A stretch of 64,000 nt of DNA from Pseudomonas sp. Fl4BN1 (GTDB taxonomy: Bacteria; Pseudomonadota; Gammaproteobacteria; Pseudomonadales; Pseudomonadaceae), in assembly GCF_009908285.1 (NCBI RefSeq), contig NZ_JAAARM010000027.1:1-64000 (forward strand), written 5' to 3'. The position numbers were made by a program, and so were the translations under genes. A model generated the notes under the pieces. It had not been told where the DNA came from and ran no database searches. It saw only the letters and a program-made list of their open reading frames with translations. The number at the start of each line of letters is the position of its first letter. The first letter of the stretch is position 1. Below, one piece after another: positions 1-8,943 of the stretch.

Positions 1-622
1 GGGTAGGGTGGGCGATCTGGATCTCCAGGATCCATAGGCCGACTTGCGGGCAGTCGGCAAAGTCTCCCAGGTCCCCGGCACGGTAGATTGCATGGGGGAA
101 ATCGCTGACCCGATGTCCCTTGATCTCCAGGTTGAGCACCCAGCCCATGGTGCGGGCCTGTTCTGCGGCGTAGCGATACAGCTCGGGGCCGGCCACCTGA
201 TGGGTTTTCCAATGATCGTGGACCTGGTCGAACAGGCTTTTGGCGGCGGCAGCGCAGGCATGCATTTCGACATCCTCGCCGATGACGAAGGTCGCGCCGC
301 AATCGCCTTCATGGCGGTCCCAGACAATTCCCAGGTCGATGAAGAACAGATCGTGTTCCGCCAGTTGCGGGTCGCCGTCGGAGCGTTGCTTGAAGGTTTT
401 CAAGGTGTTGGCACCAAAACGAATCAGCAGTGGGTGCCAGATTCGCTCCATGCCCAGGTCTTGCAATACCTCAAGTGCCATTTCCCGGGCGGCTGATTCG
501 TGCATGCCCGGTCTGATCCGCTTGGCCATTTGCGCGATGGCTTCCCAGGTCATGCGTTTGGCGTGAAGCATGCCTTCCAGGCTGTAGGACAGGCCCACGG
601 CTTCTTTGTTGGTGGCGAACAT
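1..622 (-). CDS. M24-family metallopeptidase (partial, C-terminus outside window)
   Basis: The reverse strand reads open from an ATG at 622 to the window edge (207 codons, no stop). The product begins MFATNKEAVGL and contains FFIDLGIVWDRHEGDCGAT, which fits the metal-ligand Asp region of the pita-bread (M24) fold, and IKGHRVSDFPH, which resembles the His segment. These features match the Xaa-Pro aminopeptidase/creatinase-like group. There is no signal peptide, so it is probably cytosolic. It is divergent from truA with about 200 bp between. Ribosome-binding site is weak. Substrate cannot be told from the sequence; the last metal ligands lie outside the window. Confidence 0.75.
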   Translation of the reverse strand, partial: MFATNKEAVGLSYSLEGMLHAKRMTWEAIAQMAKRIRPGMHESAAREMALEVLQDLGMERIWHPLLIRFGANTLKTFKQRSDGDPQLAEHDLFFIDLGIVWDRHEGDCGATFVIGEDVEMHACAAAAKSLFDQVHDHWKTHQVAGPELYRYAAEQARTMGWVLNLEIKGHRVSDFPHAIYRAGDLGDFADCPQVGLWILEIQIAHPT

Positions 623-820
623 TGATGGGCTCTCGATCAGGTGTCTCGTTATTTATCGTTATATAAAATCCTATATAGCGTTGCTGCGGGTGCTGATGCA
701 ATCTCTCCATCGATTCGCTCTCTGGGGAGTGATCTTCAACTAATCCCGGGTAGCGCATGGCGTCTGCTCTCGACGGCCTTATAATGAGCGCCTTTGCGCA
801 TATCAGCAGGCTGTAAGTTC

Positions 821-1675
821 TTGGCAAATATAGATAACGCGGCCGCCGAAATGGCGGCCGCAGGCTTTTCCCGAATCGCTCTGGGTGTCGAATACAAGGG
901 TTCCCGCTATCGCGGCTGGCAGCGTCAGTCGTCCGGCGTACCCAGTGTCCAGGAAACCCTGGAAAAGGCCCTGTCCAAGGTGGCGGACTCCCCGGTGATC
1001 GTTTCCTGCGCGGGGCGCACTGATGCTGGCGTGCATGCCTGCGGACAGGTGGTGCATTTCGATAGCCAGGCTGTGCGCTCGATGAAGGCCTGGGTCATGG
1101 GGGCCAATATCAACTTGCCCCACGACATCAGTGTCAGTTGGGCTCAGGAGATGCCGGCGCACTTTCATGCACGGTTCAAGGCGATCGCCCGGCGCTACCG
1201 CTATGTGATCTACAACGATCAGATCCGTCCGGCTCATCTCAATGAAGAGGTCACCTGGAACCATCGGCCGCTGGATATCGAGCGGATGGCTCAAGCCGCC
1301 GCGTTCCTGCTGGGTACCCATGATTTCAGTGCGTTCCGGGCAGGGCAGTGCCAGGCCAAGTCGCCAATCAAGGAAATTCACCACCTGCGTGTTACCCGGC
1401 ACGGCAAGATGATCGTCCTGGATATTCGCGCCAGCGCTTTCCTCCATCACATGGTGCGCAATATCGCCGGGGTGCTGATGACCATCGGTGCCGGTGAGCG
1501 CCCTGTGGAGTGGGCGCGGGAAGTGCTGGAAAGCCGCACTCGTCGCACCGGCGGGGTTACGGCTCACCCGTTTGGCCTGTATCTGGTGCAAGTCGAGTAC
1601 CAGGATGAGTTCCAGTTGCCCGAGCGATACATCGGGCCACATTTCCTCAGCGGATTCTCGGAACTTGGCGGCTGA
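821..1675 (+). CDS. truA: tRNA pseudouridine(38-40) synthase TruA
   Basis: TruA converts uridines 38-40 of the tRNA anticodon arm to pseudouridine in the cytosol. The 284-residue product has the family core LGVEYKGSRYRGWQRQ near residue 21 and CAGRTDAGVHA with the catalytic Asp at 68; HHMVRNIAGVL is the conserved C-terminal motif. I chose a TTG start at 821 because the resulting N-terminus (MANIDNAAAE) resembles the N-terminal extension I recall for P. aeruginosa TruA; ATG 851 would shorten it by 10 residues, and TTG 794 is also in frame. It lies 63 bp before trpF, the usual Pseudomonas order. Confidence 0.93.
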   Translation: MANIDNAAAEMAAAGFSRIALGVEYKGSRYRGWQRQSSGVPSVQETLEKALSKVADSPVIVSCAGRTDAGVHACGQVVHFDSQAVRSMKAWVMGANINLPHDISVSWAQEMPAHFHARFKAIARRYRYVIYNDQIRPAHLNEEVTWNHRPLDIERMAQAAAFLLGTHDFSAFRAGQCQAKSPIKEIHHLRVTRHGKMIVLDIRASAFLHHMVRNIAGVLMTIGAGERPVEWAREVLESRTRRTGGVTAHPFGLYLVQVEYQDEFQLPERYIGPHFLSGFSELGG

Positions 1676-1738
1676 CGCCCGGAAAAGCATTTGCTACCAT
1701 CCGGGACTTTCCGGATTTGCCCCTGAGGTTCAAACGAC

Positions 1739-2371
1739 ATGCCAGCCGTTCGCAGCAAGATTTGTGGGATTACCCGCATAGAGGATGCGTTGGCGGCGGT
1801 GGCGGCGGGGGCTGACGCCATAGGGCTGGTGTTCTATGCGAAAAGTCCGCGGGCAGTGAGTGTGCAGCAGGCGCGGGCGATCATTGCCGCTTTGCCGCCG
1901 TTCGTGACCACTGTCGGGTTGTTCGTCAATGCCAGTCGTTGCGAGTTGGGCGAGATCCTCGATGCCGTGCCGCTGGATCTCCTGCAGTTTCATGGCGATG
2001 AGTCGGCGGCCGACTGCGAGGGGTATCACCGTCCCTATATCAAGGCGCTGCGGGTCAAGGCCGGGGATGACATTGCCGCAGCTTGCCTGGCGTATCCGCT
2101 GGCCAGCGGGATTCTGCTGGATACTTATGTCGAAGGCGTGCCGGGGGGAACCGGCGAGGCCTTCGATTGGTCATTGGTTCCTCGGGAATTGAGCAAGCCG
2201 ATTATCCTGGCTGGTGGCCTGTCAGCAGAGAATGTCGCTCAAGCCATCGCTCAGGTTCGCCCTTATGCGGTGGACGTCAGTGGCGGCGTGGAGCAGAGCA
2301 AGGGCATCAAGGATCAAGCAAAGATTCGTGCATTCATGCAAGCGGTGCATCGCAGCAGTGAGTCGATGTGA
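1739..2371 (+). CDS. trpF: Phosphoribosylanthranilate isomerase
   Basis: TrpF carries out the Amadori rearrangement of phosphoribosylanthranilate to CdRP in tryptophan synthesis. The 210-residue product is a stand-alone TIM barrel as usual in Pseudomonas. It has SKICGITRIEDA with the catalytic Cys at 9, LLDTYVEGVPGGTGEAF with the catalytic Asp at 128, and the C-terminal phosphate site DVSGGVEQSKGIKD. A GAGG stretch precedes the ATG. It sits between truA and accD, well away from the other trp genes, which is normal for this genus. Confidence 0.96.
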   Translation: MPAVRSKICGITRIEDALAAVAAGADAIGLVFYAKSPRAVSVQQARAIIAALPPFVTTVGLFVNASRCELGEILDAVPLDLLQFHGDESAADCEGYHRPYIKALRVKAGDDIAAACLAYPLASGILLDTYVEGVPGGTGEAFDWSLVPRELSKPIILAGGLSAENVAQAIAQVRPYAVDVSGGVEQSKGIKDQAKIRAFMQAVHRSSESM

Positions 2372-2410
2372 CGGCTGGCAGTCTGCCGCCGTCCATAACA
2401 CCACTGTACA

Positions 2411-2446
2411 AAACAGGCAGGCACCGCCTTGAGGCGGGGTCGGAAA
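2411..2446 (+). terminator. Possible weak terminator after trpF
   Basis: A short GC-rich inverted repeat, CCGCC-TTGA-GGCGG, lies in the 259-bp gap between trpF and accD. No clear U-tract follows, so termination is uncertain. The rest of the gap shows no gene. Confidence 0.25.
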
Positions 2447-2630
2447 CGAGTGGCAACCGCTCTATCGCGGGCTGCCGGGATGGCTGAGGAAAGGTTCGTT
2501 GCAGGCAGGTCGAGCCAGGTGCTGACCGCGGTAGCGAATTGATCATCGCCGCACACATGAATTTAGCTCAAGGGCATACGCGGGGTTGCGAACCAGAGCG
2601 TTCGGGCCGCCGGTACTGGAGAAAGAAAGC

Positions 2631-3551
2631 ATGAGCAACTGGTTAGTAGACAAACTGATCCCTTCGATCATGCGTTCCGAGGTGAAGAAAAGCTCGGTGC
2701 CTGAAGGCCTTTGGCACAAGTGCCCGTCCTGCGAGGCGGTGCTCTATCGGCCAGAGCTGGAAAAGACCCTGGATGTTTGTCCAAAGTGCAATCACCACAT
2801 GCGCATCGGTGCGCGTGCCCGTATTGACATCTTCCTCGACGCCGAAGGCCGTGCCGAACTGGGTGCTGAGCTGGAGCCGGTGGACCGTCTGAAATTCCGC
2901 GACGGCAAGAAGTACAAGGATCGCCTGGTCGCAGCGCAGAAACAGACCGGTGAGAAAGATGCACTGATCTCCATGAGCGGTAGCCTGCTGGGCATGCCAG
3001 TAGTGGTATCGGCCTTCGAGTTCTCCTTCATGGGCGGCTCGATGGGCGCCATCGTCGGTGAGCGTTTCGTGCGTGCGGCCAATTATGCCCTGGAAAATCG
3101 CTGCCCGATGATCTGCTTCTCCGCCTCCGGTGGTGCGCGGATGCAGGAAGCGCTGATTTCCCTGATGCAGATGGCCAAGACCTCGGCGGTACTGGCGCGC
3201 TTGCGCGAAGAAGGTATTCCTTTCATCTCTGTGCTGACCGATCCGGTCTACGGTGGTGTTTCCGCCAGTCTGGCGATGCTGGGTGACGTGATTGTTGCCG
3301 AGCCGAAGGCTTTGGTGGGGTTCGCCGGTCCGCGGGTGATCGAGCAGACCGTACGGGAAAAGCTGCCTGAAGGTTTCCAGCGCAGCGAATTCCTCCTGGA
3401 GCACGGTGCGATCGACATGATCATTTCCCGCCAGGAACTGCGTCCGCGCCTGGGTAGCCTGCTGGCCCAGATGATGGGGCTGCCGACGCCTGAGTTCGTG
3501 GATGCGCCCATCGAGCCAATCGTGGTTCCGCCGGCTCCAGCCAACCTATGA
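2631..3551 (+). CDS. accD: Acetyl-CoA carboxylase carboxyltransferase subunit beta
   Basis: AccD is the beta subunit of the carboxyltransferase that transfers CO2 from carboxybiotin to acetyl-CoA, the committed step of fatty acid synthesis. The 306-residue protein has an N-terminal zinc ribbon (Cys31, 34, 50 and 53) followed by the crotonase-like domain, with FSASGGARMQEA and VYGGVSASLAMLGD around the CoA site. I chose the ATG at 2631 because MSNWLVDKLIP is the family N-terminus and GAAAGAAAG lies just upstream; an in-frame start at 2586 is unlikely. Its stop overlaps the folC start (ATGA), so the two are translationally coupled. Confidence 0.97.
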   Translation: MSNWLVDKLIPSIMRSEVKKSSVPEGLWHKCPSCEAVLYRPELEKTLDVCPKCNHHMRIGARARIDIFLDAEGRAELGAELEPVDRLKFRDGKKYKDRLVAAQKQTGEKDALISMSGSLLGMPVVVSAFEFSFMGGSMGAIVGERFVRAANYALENRCPMICFSASGGARMQEALISLMQMAKTSAVLARLREEGIPFISVLTDPVYGGVSASLAMLGDVIVAEPKALVGFAGPRVIEQTVREKLPEGFQRSEFLLEHGAIDMIISRQELRPRLGSLLAQMMGLPTPEFVDAPIEPIVVPPAPANL

Positions 3552-4855
3552 GCCAACGTACCTTGGGTGATTGGCTCGCCTACCTTGAGCAGTTGCACCC
3601 TGCAGCCATTGATATGGGGTTGGAGCGCTCGCAACAGGTAGCGTCCCAAATGGGGCTGGGCAAGCTGGCACCTCGGGTGATCACGGTCACCGGCACCAAC
3701 GGCAAGGGCTCGACTTGTGCCTTTGTCGCTTCCTTGCTGCGAGCCCAGGGGCTGCAGGTTGGTGTCTACAGCTCGCCGCACCTGTTGCGTTACAACGAGC
3801 GGGTGCAGCTCAACGGCGTTGAAGCTACGGATCAGCAGCTGTGCGAAGCCTTCACTGCGGTGGAGGCGGGGCGTGGTGATGTTTCCCTGACCTATTTCGA
3901 GATGGGCACTCTGGCGGCGTTCTGGTTGTTCCAGCGCGCAGCCCTCGATGCGGTGGTCCTGGAAGTCGGTTTAGGCGGGCGTTTGGATGCGGTCAATCTG
4001 GTGGATGCCGACTTGGCGTTGGTCACCAGTATTGGCGTCGATCATGTTGAATATCTTGGTGATTCCCGTGAGTCCGTGGCCTTTGAGAAGGCTGGGATAT
4101 TCCGTTCGGGTGCGCCAGCGCTGTGTGGTGATTTGAACCCGCCGCAACCGCTGCTGGACAAGGCGCGAGAGCTGGGTTGCGGGCTTTTCCTGCGCGGCAG
4201 GGATTTCGATCTGGGGTTCACTGAAGAGCACTGGCAGTGGCGTGGTCTGGATGCTCAGGGCAATCAGGTCGAACTGCGGGACCTGCCGTTGCTCGATCTG
4301 CCCATGGAGAATGCGGCGCTGGCCTTGCAGGCTTACCTGTTGATGGGGTTGCCTTGGCAGCCAGGACAGCTCGGTGCGGCCTTGCAGCAGACTCGGGTCA
4401 CCGGGCGTCTGGATCGGCGTCAACTCGATTGGCAGGGCAAGCGTCTCAATCTGTTGTTGGATGTTGGGCACAACCCTCATGCGGCGCAGTATCTGGCTGA
4501 GCGCCTGGCGCGTCGGCCGATTGCCGGTAGGCGCCTGGCGGTGTTTGGGTTGTTGGCGGACAAGGATCTGCCGGGGGTGGTTGCCAGCTTGCGGGCTTCC
4601 GTCCAGCAGTGGGCGGTGGCGCCTTTGGATTCGCCGCGGGCGCGTCCTGTGGAAGATCTGCAGGCTGCGCTGGAGAGTCTTGGAGCCCCGGTAGCGTCCT
4701 ACTCCAGTGTGGCTGCAGCCTTGGAAGCGCAGTGCGTGCAAGCGACTGCAGATGACGAAATTCTGCTGTTCGGATCTTTTTATTGTGTTGCCGAGGCGCT
4801 CGAGTGGCTCGCCCGGCGCTCCACGGAGGAAGCTGCACATGGCAATGCTGGATAA
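3548..4855 (+). CDS. folC: Bifunctional folylpolyglutamate/dihydrofolate synthase
   Basis: FolC adds glutamate to dihydropteroate to make dihydrofolate and then extends the polyglutamate tail. The 435-residue product has the Mur-ligase-type P-loop TGTNGKGST at residues 48-56, YSSPHLLRYNERV (folate/pteroate region), and LLDVGHNPHAA in the C-terminal domain. It overlaps accD by 4 bp at the start and the downstream SPOR gene by 17 bp at the end, so accD-folC-dedD form one tightly packed operon. Confidence 0.96.
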   Translation: MSQRTLGDWLAYLEQLHPAAIDMGLERSQQVASQMGLGKLAPRVITVTGTNGKGSTCAFVASLLRAQGLQVGVYSSPHLLRYNERVQLNGVEATDQQLCEAFTAVEAGRGDVSLTYFEMGTLAAFWLFQRAALDAVVLEVGLGGRLDAVNLVDADLALVTSIGVDHVEYLGDSRESVAFEKAGIFRSGAPALCGDLNPPQPLLDKARELGCGLFLRGRDFDLGFTEEHWQWRGLDAQGNQVELRDLPLLDLPMENAALALQAYLLMGLPWQPGQLGAALQQTRVTGRLDRRQLDWQGKRLNLLLDVGHNPHAAQYLAERLARRPIAGRRLAVFGLLADKDLPGVVASLRASVQQWAVAPLDSPRARPVEDLQAALESLGAPVASYSSVAAALEAQCVQATADDEILLFGSFYCVAEALEWLARRSTEEAAHGNAG

Positions 4856-5492
4856 CGTCTACAAGCAGCGAATGGTTGGAGCACTGGTGTTGATCGCGTT
4901 GGCAGTGATCTTTCTGCCGATGCTGTTCTCGCGAGAGGACGAGCAACGTCATGTGGCAGTTGAAGTGCCGGCTGCGCCGCAGGCGTCCGCCATGCCTCAG
5001 GTTCAGGTTGAGCCGGTGGTGGTGCCTGAGCCGCAGGCCTTGCCTGAGGGGTCGGTGCCCGCTGATGAACCGGTGGTTCAGCAGGCTGCACCTTCGATGC
5101 CGATTGCCCCGAGCGTGCCGGTGGTTGCGCCGGCTCCGGTGGTGGCGAGCAAGCCTGTGCCTGCGCCGAAACCTGCTCCTGCGCCGGTGCCCGCGCAACA
5201 GGTGGCCACGGCCAAGCCCGACACCAGCCAAAGCCGGGTCGATGCCAATGGCTTGTCCATCAGTTGGTCGGTGCAGTTGGCCAGCCTGTCGAGTCGTGAA
5301 GGCGCGGAAAAACTGCAGAAAACCCTGCGCAGCCAGGGCTACAACGCTTATATCCGCTCGGCCGAAGGCAAGAATCGGGTATTTGTCGGGCCGCTGATCG
5401 AGCGCGCCGAAGCGGATCGCCTGCGTGACTTGTTGGGGCGTCAGCAGAACCTCAAGGGTTTCGTGGTGCGCTTCCAGCCAGAGCGTGGCTGA
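4839..5492 (+). CDS. dedD: SPOR-domain inner-membrane protein, DedD-like
   Basis: The 217-residue product has one N-terminal membrane segment (about residues 12-30), a long Pro/Ala/Val-rich periplasmic linker (about 45-130) and a C-terminal SPOR domain (about 140-215). SPOR domains bind denuded septal peptidoglycan, so the protein probably joins the divisome. GGAGGA lies 10 bp before the ATG, inside the end of folC. The position between folC and cvpA is the dedD position in gammaproteobacteria. Specific partners cannot be read from the sequence. Confidence 0.85.
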   Translation: MAMLDNVYKQRMVGALVLIALAVIFLPMLFSREDEQRHVAVEVPAAPQASAMPQVQVEPVVVPEPQALPEGSVPADEPVVQQAAPSMPIAPSVPVVAPAPVVASKPVPAPKPAPAPVPAQQVATAKPDTSQSRVDANGLSISWSVQLASLSSREGAEKLQKTLRSQGYNAYIRSAEGKNRVFVGPLIERAEADRLRDLLGRQQNLKGFVVRFQPERG

Positions 5493-5531
5493 GACTATCT
5501 GCCTGATTTTAAAAGCACAGTGAATCGCAGC

Positions 5532-5560
5532 TTACCGACAGCCAAGCGCTCTGTTAAAAT
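5532..5560 (+). promoter_or_regulatory. Candidate sigma-70 promoter for cvpA-purF
   Basis: TTACCG and TAAAAT are separated by 17 bp, ending 30 bp before the cvpA start. The -10 is good and the -35 weak. It lies in the only real gap between dedD and cvpA. Confidence 0.4.
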
Positions 5561-5590
5561 GCGCCGCCTTATCCGTCTGTAGGCTGCACT

Positions 5591-6148
5591 GTGCCATTTA
5601 CCTGGGTTGACTGGGCGATCGTTGCAATAATCGCCATCTCCGCTTTGATCAGTTTGAGCCGCGGTTTCGTCAAAGAAGCCTTGTCGTTGCTTACCTGGAT
5701 CATCGCAGGGGTCGTTGCCTGGATGTTTGGTGGCTCACTGTCCGAGTACCTCGGCGGTTATATCGAAACTCCCTCGGCTCGCGTGATTGCGGGCTGCGCA
5801 ATCATGTTTGTCGCCACCTTGCTGGTGGGGGCAATGGTCAACTATCTCATCGGCGAATTGATTCGCGTCACCGGCCTCTCCGGTACCGATCGATTCCTCG
5901 GCATGGCCTTCGGCGCGGCGCGTGGCGCGTTGCTGGTGGTCGTGGCGGTCGGGCTCTTGAGCCTGGGGCCGGTACAGCAGGATTCCTGGTGGCAACAGTC
6001 GCGACTGGTGCCACAATTTCTATTGGTTGCAGACTGGTCCAAGAACCTCATTCTGGGGTGGAGCAGTCAGTGGCTGGCCAGCGGTATCAGCGTACCCGCT
6101 GATTTACCGTTCAAGGAGCACCTCTTACCGGCCAAAACGCCTCAGTAA
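5591..6148 (+). CDS. cvpA: CvpA family membrane protein
   Basis: The 185-residue protein has four hydrophobic segments (from the N-terminal WVDWAIVAIIAISAL onward) and the family signature SRGFVKEALSLLTWI. In E. coli the homologue was found as needed for colicin V production; its normal molecular role is unsettled. The start is GTG at 5591. It lies directly before purF, the conserved pairing, and probably shares its promoter. Confidence 0.9.
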   Translation: MPFTWVDWAIVAIIAISALISLSRGFVKEALSLLTWIIAGVVAWMFGGSLSEYLGGYIETPSARVIAGCAIMFVATLLVGAMVNYLIGELIRVTGLSGTDRFLGMAFGAARGALLVVVAVGLLSLGPVQQDSWWQQSRLVPQFLLVADWSKNLILGWSSQWLASGISVPADLPFKEHLLPAKTPQ

Positions 6149-6189
6149 GACGGGTTCAGTTCAGTTTCATTAAGTAGGGGTTGCGTCGC

Positions 6190-7695
6190 ATGTGTGGCAT
6201 CGTCGGTATCGTCGGTAAGTCGAACGTCAATCAGGCGCTGTATGACGCGCTAACCGTCCTCCAGCACCGCGGCCAGGACGCTGCCGGTATCGTGACCAGC
6301 CATGACGGCCGGTTATTCCTGCGCAAGGACAACGGCCTGGTCCGTGACGTGTTCCAGCAACGGCACATGCAGCGCCTGGTTGGGCACATGGGTATTGGCC
6401 ATGTGCGTTATCCGACCGCAGGCAGCTCGACTTCGGCCGAGGCCCAGCCGTTCTACGTCAATTCGCCGTACGGCATCACACTGGCGCATAACGGCAACCT
6501 GACCAATGTTGAGCAGTTGGCCAAGGAGATCTACGAGTCCGACCTGCGTCATGTCAACACCAATTCCGATTCTGAAGTGCTGCTCAACGTGTTCGCTCAC
6601 GAGCTGGCCCAGCGCGGCAAGCTGCAGCCTACCGAGGAAGACGTGTTTGCTGCGGTGACCGACGTGCATAACCGCTGTGTTGGTGGTTATGCAGTAGTGG
6701 CCATGATCACCGGTTACGGCATCGTCGGTTTCCGTGATCCTCACGGTATTCGTCCGATCGTTTTCGGTCAGCGTCATACCGACGAAGGCGTGGAGTACAT
6801 GATCGCTTCGGAAAGTGTTTCCCTGGATGTACTGGGCTTCACTCTGATTCGCGACCTGGCACCGGGCGAGGCGGTCTACATCACTGAAGAGGGCAAGCTC
6901 TACACCCGTCAGTGCGCGACCAATCCACAGCTCACTCCGTGCATCTTCGAGCATGTCTATCTGGCGCGTCCTGATTCGATCATCGACGGTGTTTCGGTGT
7001 ACAAGGCGCGCCTGCGCATGGGCGAAAAGCTGGCGGAGAAGATCCTTCGCGAGCGGCCAGAGCATGATATCGACGTGGTGATCCCGATCCCGGATACCAG
7101 TCGCACTGCGGCCCTCGAGCTGGCCAACCATCTGGGTGTGAAGTTCCGCGAAGGTTTCGTGAAGAACCGCTACATCGGTCGCACCTTCATCATGCCGGGC
7201 CAGGCTGCGCGGAAAAAATCCGTACGTCAGAAACTCAATGCCATCGAGCTGGAGTTTCGCGGCAAGAACGTGATGCTGGTGGATGACTCCATCGTGCGTG
7301 GCACCACCTGTAAGCAGATCATCCAGATGGCCCGCGAAGCTGGCGCTAAAAACGTCTATTTCTGCTCGGCGGCTCCGGCAGTGCGCTACCCGAACGTGTA
7401 CGGCATCGACATGCCAAGCGCCCACGAGTTGATCGCCCATAATCGTTCGACCCAGGACGTGGCCGACCTGATCGGTGCTGATTGGCTGATCTACCAGGAC
7501 CTGCCGGACCTGATCGAAGCAGTCGGTGGTGGCAAGATCAAGATCGAGAACTTCGATTGCGCCGTGTTCGACGGCAAGTACGTCACCGGTGACGTCGACG
7601 AGGCTTATCTGACCAAGATCGAGAACGCTCGTAACGATGCCTCGAAGGTCAAGACTCAGGCGGTCAGCGCCATCATCGATCTGTACAACAACTGA
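6190..7695 (+). CDS. purF: Amidophosphoribosyltransferase
   Basis: PurF makes 5-phosphoribosylamine from PRPP and glutamine, the first step of purine synthesis. The 501-residue product starts MCGIVGIVG, so Cys2 becomes the N-terminal nucleophile of the glutaminase half once Met is removed; this fixes the start at 6190 rather than the in-frame 6181. The phosphoribosyltransferase half carries the PRPP loop VMLVDDSIVRGTTCKQI. Family length is normal. It follows cvpA by 41 bp and precedes metZ by 36 bp. Confidence 0.97.
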   Translation: MCGIVGIVGKSNVNQALYDALTVLQHRGQDAAGIVTSHDGRLFLRKDNGLVRDVFQQRHMQRLVGHMGIGHVRYPTAGSSTSAEAQPFYVNSPYGITLAHNGNLTNVEQLAKEIYESDLRHVNTNSDSEVLLNVFAHELAQRGKLQPTEEDVFAAVTDVHNRCVGGYAVVAMITGYGIVGFRDPHGIRPIVFGQRHTDEGVEYMIASESVSLDVLGFTLIRDLAPGEAVYITEEGKLYTRQCATNPQLTPCIFEHVYLARPDSIIDGVSVYKARLRMGEKLAEKILRERPEHDIDVVIPIPDTSRTAALELANHLGVKFREGFVKNRYIGRTFIMPGQAARKKSVRQKLNAIELEFRGKNVMLVDDSIVRGTTCKQIIQMAREAGAKNVYFCSAAPAVRYPNVYGIDMPSAHELIAHNRSTQDVADLIGADWLIYQDLPDLIEAVGGGKIKIENFDCAVFDGKYVTGDVDEAYLTKIENARNDASKVKTQAVSAIIDLYNN

Positions 7696-7731
7696 TCCAG
7701 AGCATTCAAGAAGACATTAGGAGTAGGCGGC

Positions 7732-8943
7732 ATGAGTCAGGATTGGGATGCCGGTCGGCTGGACAGCGACCTTGAAGGCGTAGCGTTCGATACCCTGGCG
7801 GTGCGCGCCGGCCAACACCGCTCGCCGGAAGGCGAGCATGGTGATCCGATGTTCTTCACCTCCAGCTATGTATTCCGTACGGCCGCCGACGCGGCCGCAC
7901 GCTTTGCCGGTGAAGTGCCAGGCAATGTCTATTCCCGCTACACCAACCCTACGGTGCGCTCTTTCGAAGAGCGGATTGCGGCGCTTGAGGGCGCGGAGCA
8001 GGCTGTGGCCACGGCTACGGGCATGGCAGCGATTCTCTCGGTGGTCATGAGCCTGTGCAGTGCTGGTGATCATGTGCTGGTGTCGCGCAGCGTGTTCGGT
8101 TCGACCATCAGTTTGTTCGAGAAGTACTTCAAGCGTTTTGGTGTGGCAGTCGATTACGTGCCCCTGGCGGACTTGTCCGGTTGGGATGCGGCGATCAAGA
8201 GCAACACCAAGCTGCTGTTCGTTGAGTCGCCATCCAATCCTCTGGCTGAGCTGGTGGATATCGCCGCATTGGCCGAAGTGGCTCATGCCAAGGGTGCGAT
8301 GCTGGTGGTAGACAACTGTTTCTGTACCCCGGCGTTGCAGCAGCCGCTGAAGCTGGGTGCGGACGTGGTGGTGCATTCGGCAACCAAGTTCATCGACGGC
8401 CAGGGTCGCTGCATGGGCGGAGTGGTAGCCGGACGCAGTGAGCAGATGAAAGAAGTGGTGGGATTCCTGCGTACCGCGGGGCCGACCCTGAGTCCGTTCA
8501 ATGCCTGGATTTTCCTCAAGGGCTTGGAAACCCTGAGCCTGCGGATGCGTGCGCATTGTTCCAATGCCTTGGCCCTGGCCGAATGGCTGGAGCGGCAGGA
8601 TGGCGTCGAGAAGGTGCATTACGCAGGTCTTGCCAGCCATCCTCAGCATGAGCTGGCCAAGCGTCAGCAGCGTGGTTTCGGTGCGGTGGTGAGCTTTGAG
8701 GTCAAGGGTGGCAAAGAGGGTGCGTGGCGCTTTATCGATGCGACTCGCCTGATTTCAATTACCGCCAACCTGGGTGACAGCAAGACCACCATCACTCATC
8801 CGAGCACCACCTCCCACGGACGTTTGGCGCCGCAGGAGCGTGAGGCCGCCGGCATTCGTGACAGCCTGATCCGTGTTGCGGTCGGCCTGGAAGATGTGGC
8901 TGACCTGCAGGTCGATCTGGCTCGTGGGTTGGCGGCCTTGTGA
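7732..8943 (+). CDS. metZ: O-succinylhomoserine sulfhydrylase
   Basis: MetZ makes homocysteine directly from O-succinylhomoserine and sulfide, the direct sulfhydrylation route of pseudomonads. The 403-residue protein is a Cys/Met-metabolism PLP enzyme with YSRYTNPTV (phosphate and tyrosine contacts), ATGMAAI, and the PLP lysine at 219 in HSATKFIDGQGR. GGAG is upstream of the ATG. The stop overlaps the next gene's GTG start (GTGA), indicating coupling to the following dehydrogenase. Confidence 0.95.
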   Translation: MSQDWDAGRLDSDLEGVAFDTLAVRAGQHRSPEGEHGDPMFFTSSYVFRTAADAAARFAGEVPGNVYSRYTNPTVRSFEERIAALEGAEQAVATATGMAAILSVVMSLCSAGDHVLVSRSVFGSTISLFEKYFKRFGVAVDYVPLADLSGWDAAIKSNTKLLFVESPSNPLAELVDIAALAEVAHAKGAMLVVDNCFCTPALQQPLKLGADVVVHSATKFIDGQGRCMGGVVAGRSEQMKEVVGFLRTAGPTLSPFNAWIFLKGLETLSLRMRAHCSNALALAEWLERQDGVEKVHYAGLASHPQHELAKRQQRGFGAVVSFEVKGGKEGAWRFIDATRLISITANLGDSKTTITHPSTTSHGRLAPQEREAAGIRDSLIRVAVGLEDVADLQVDLARGLAAL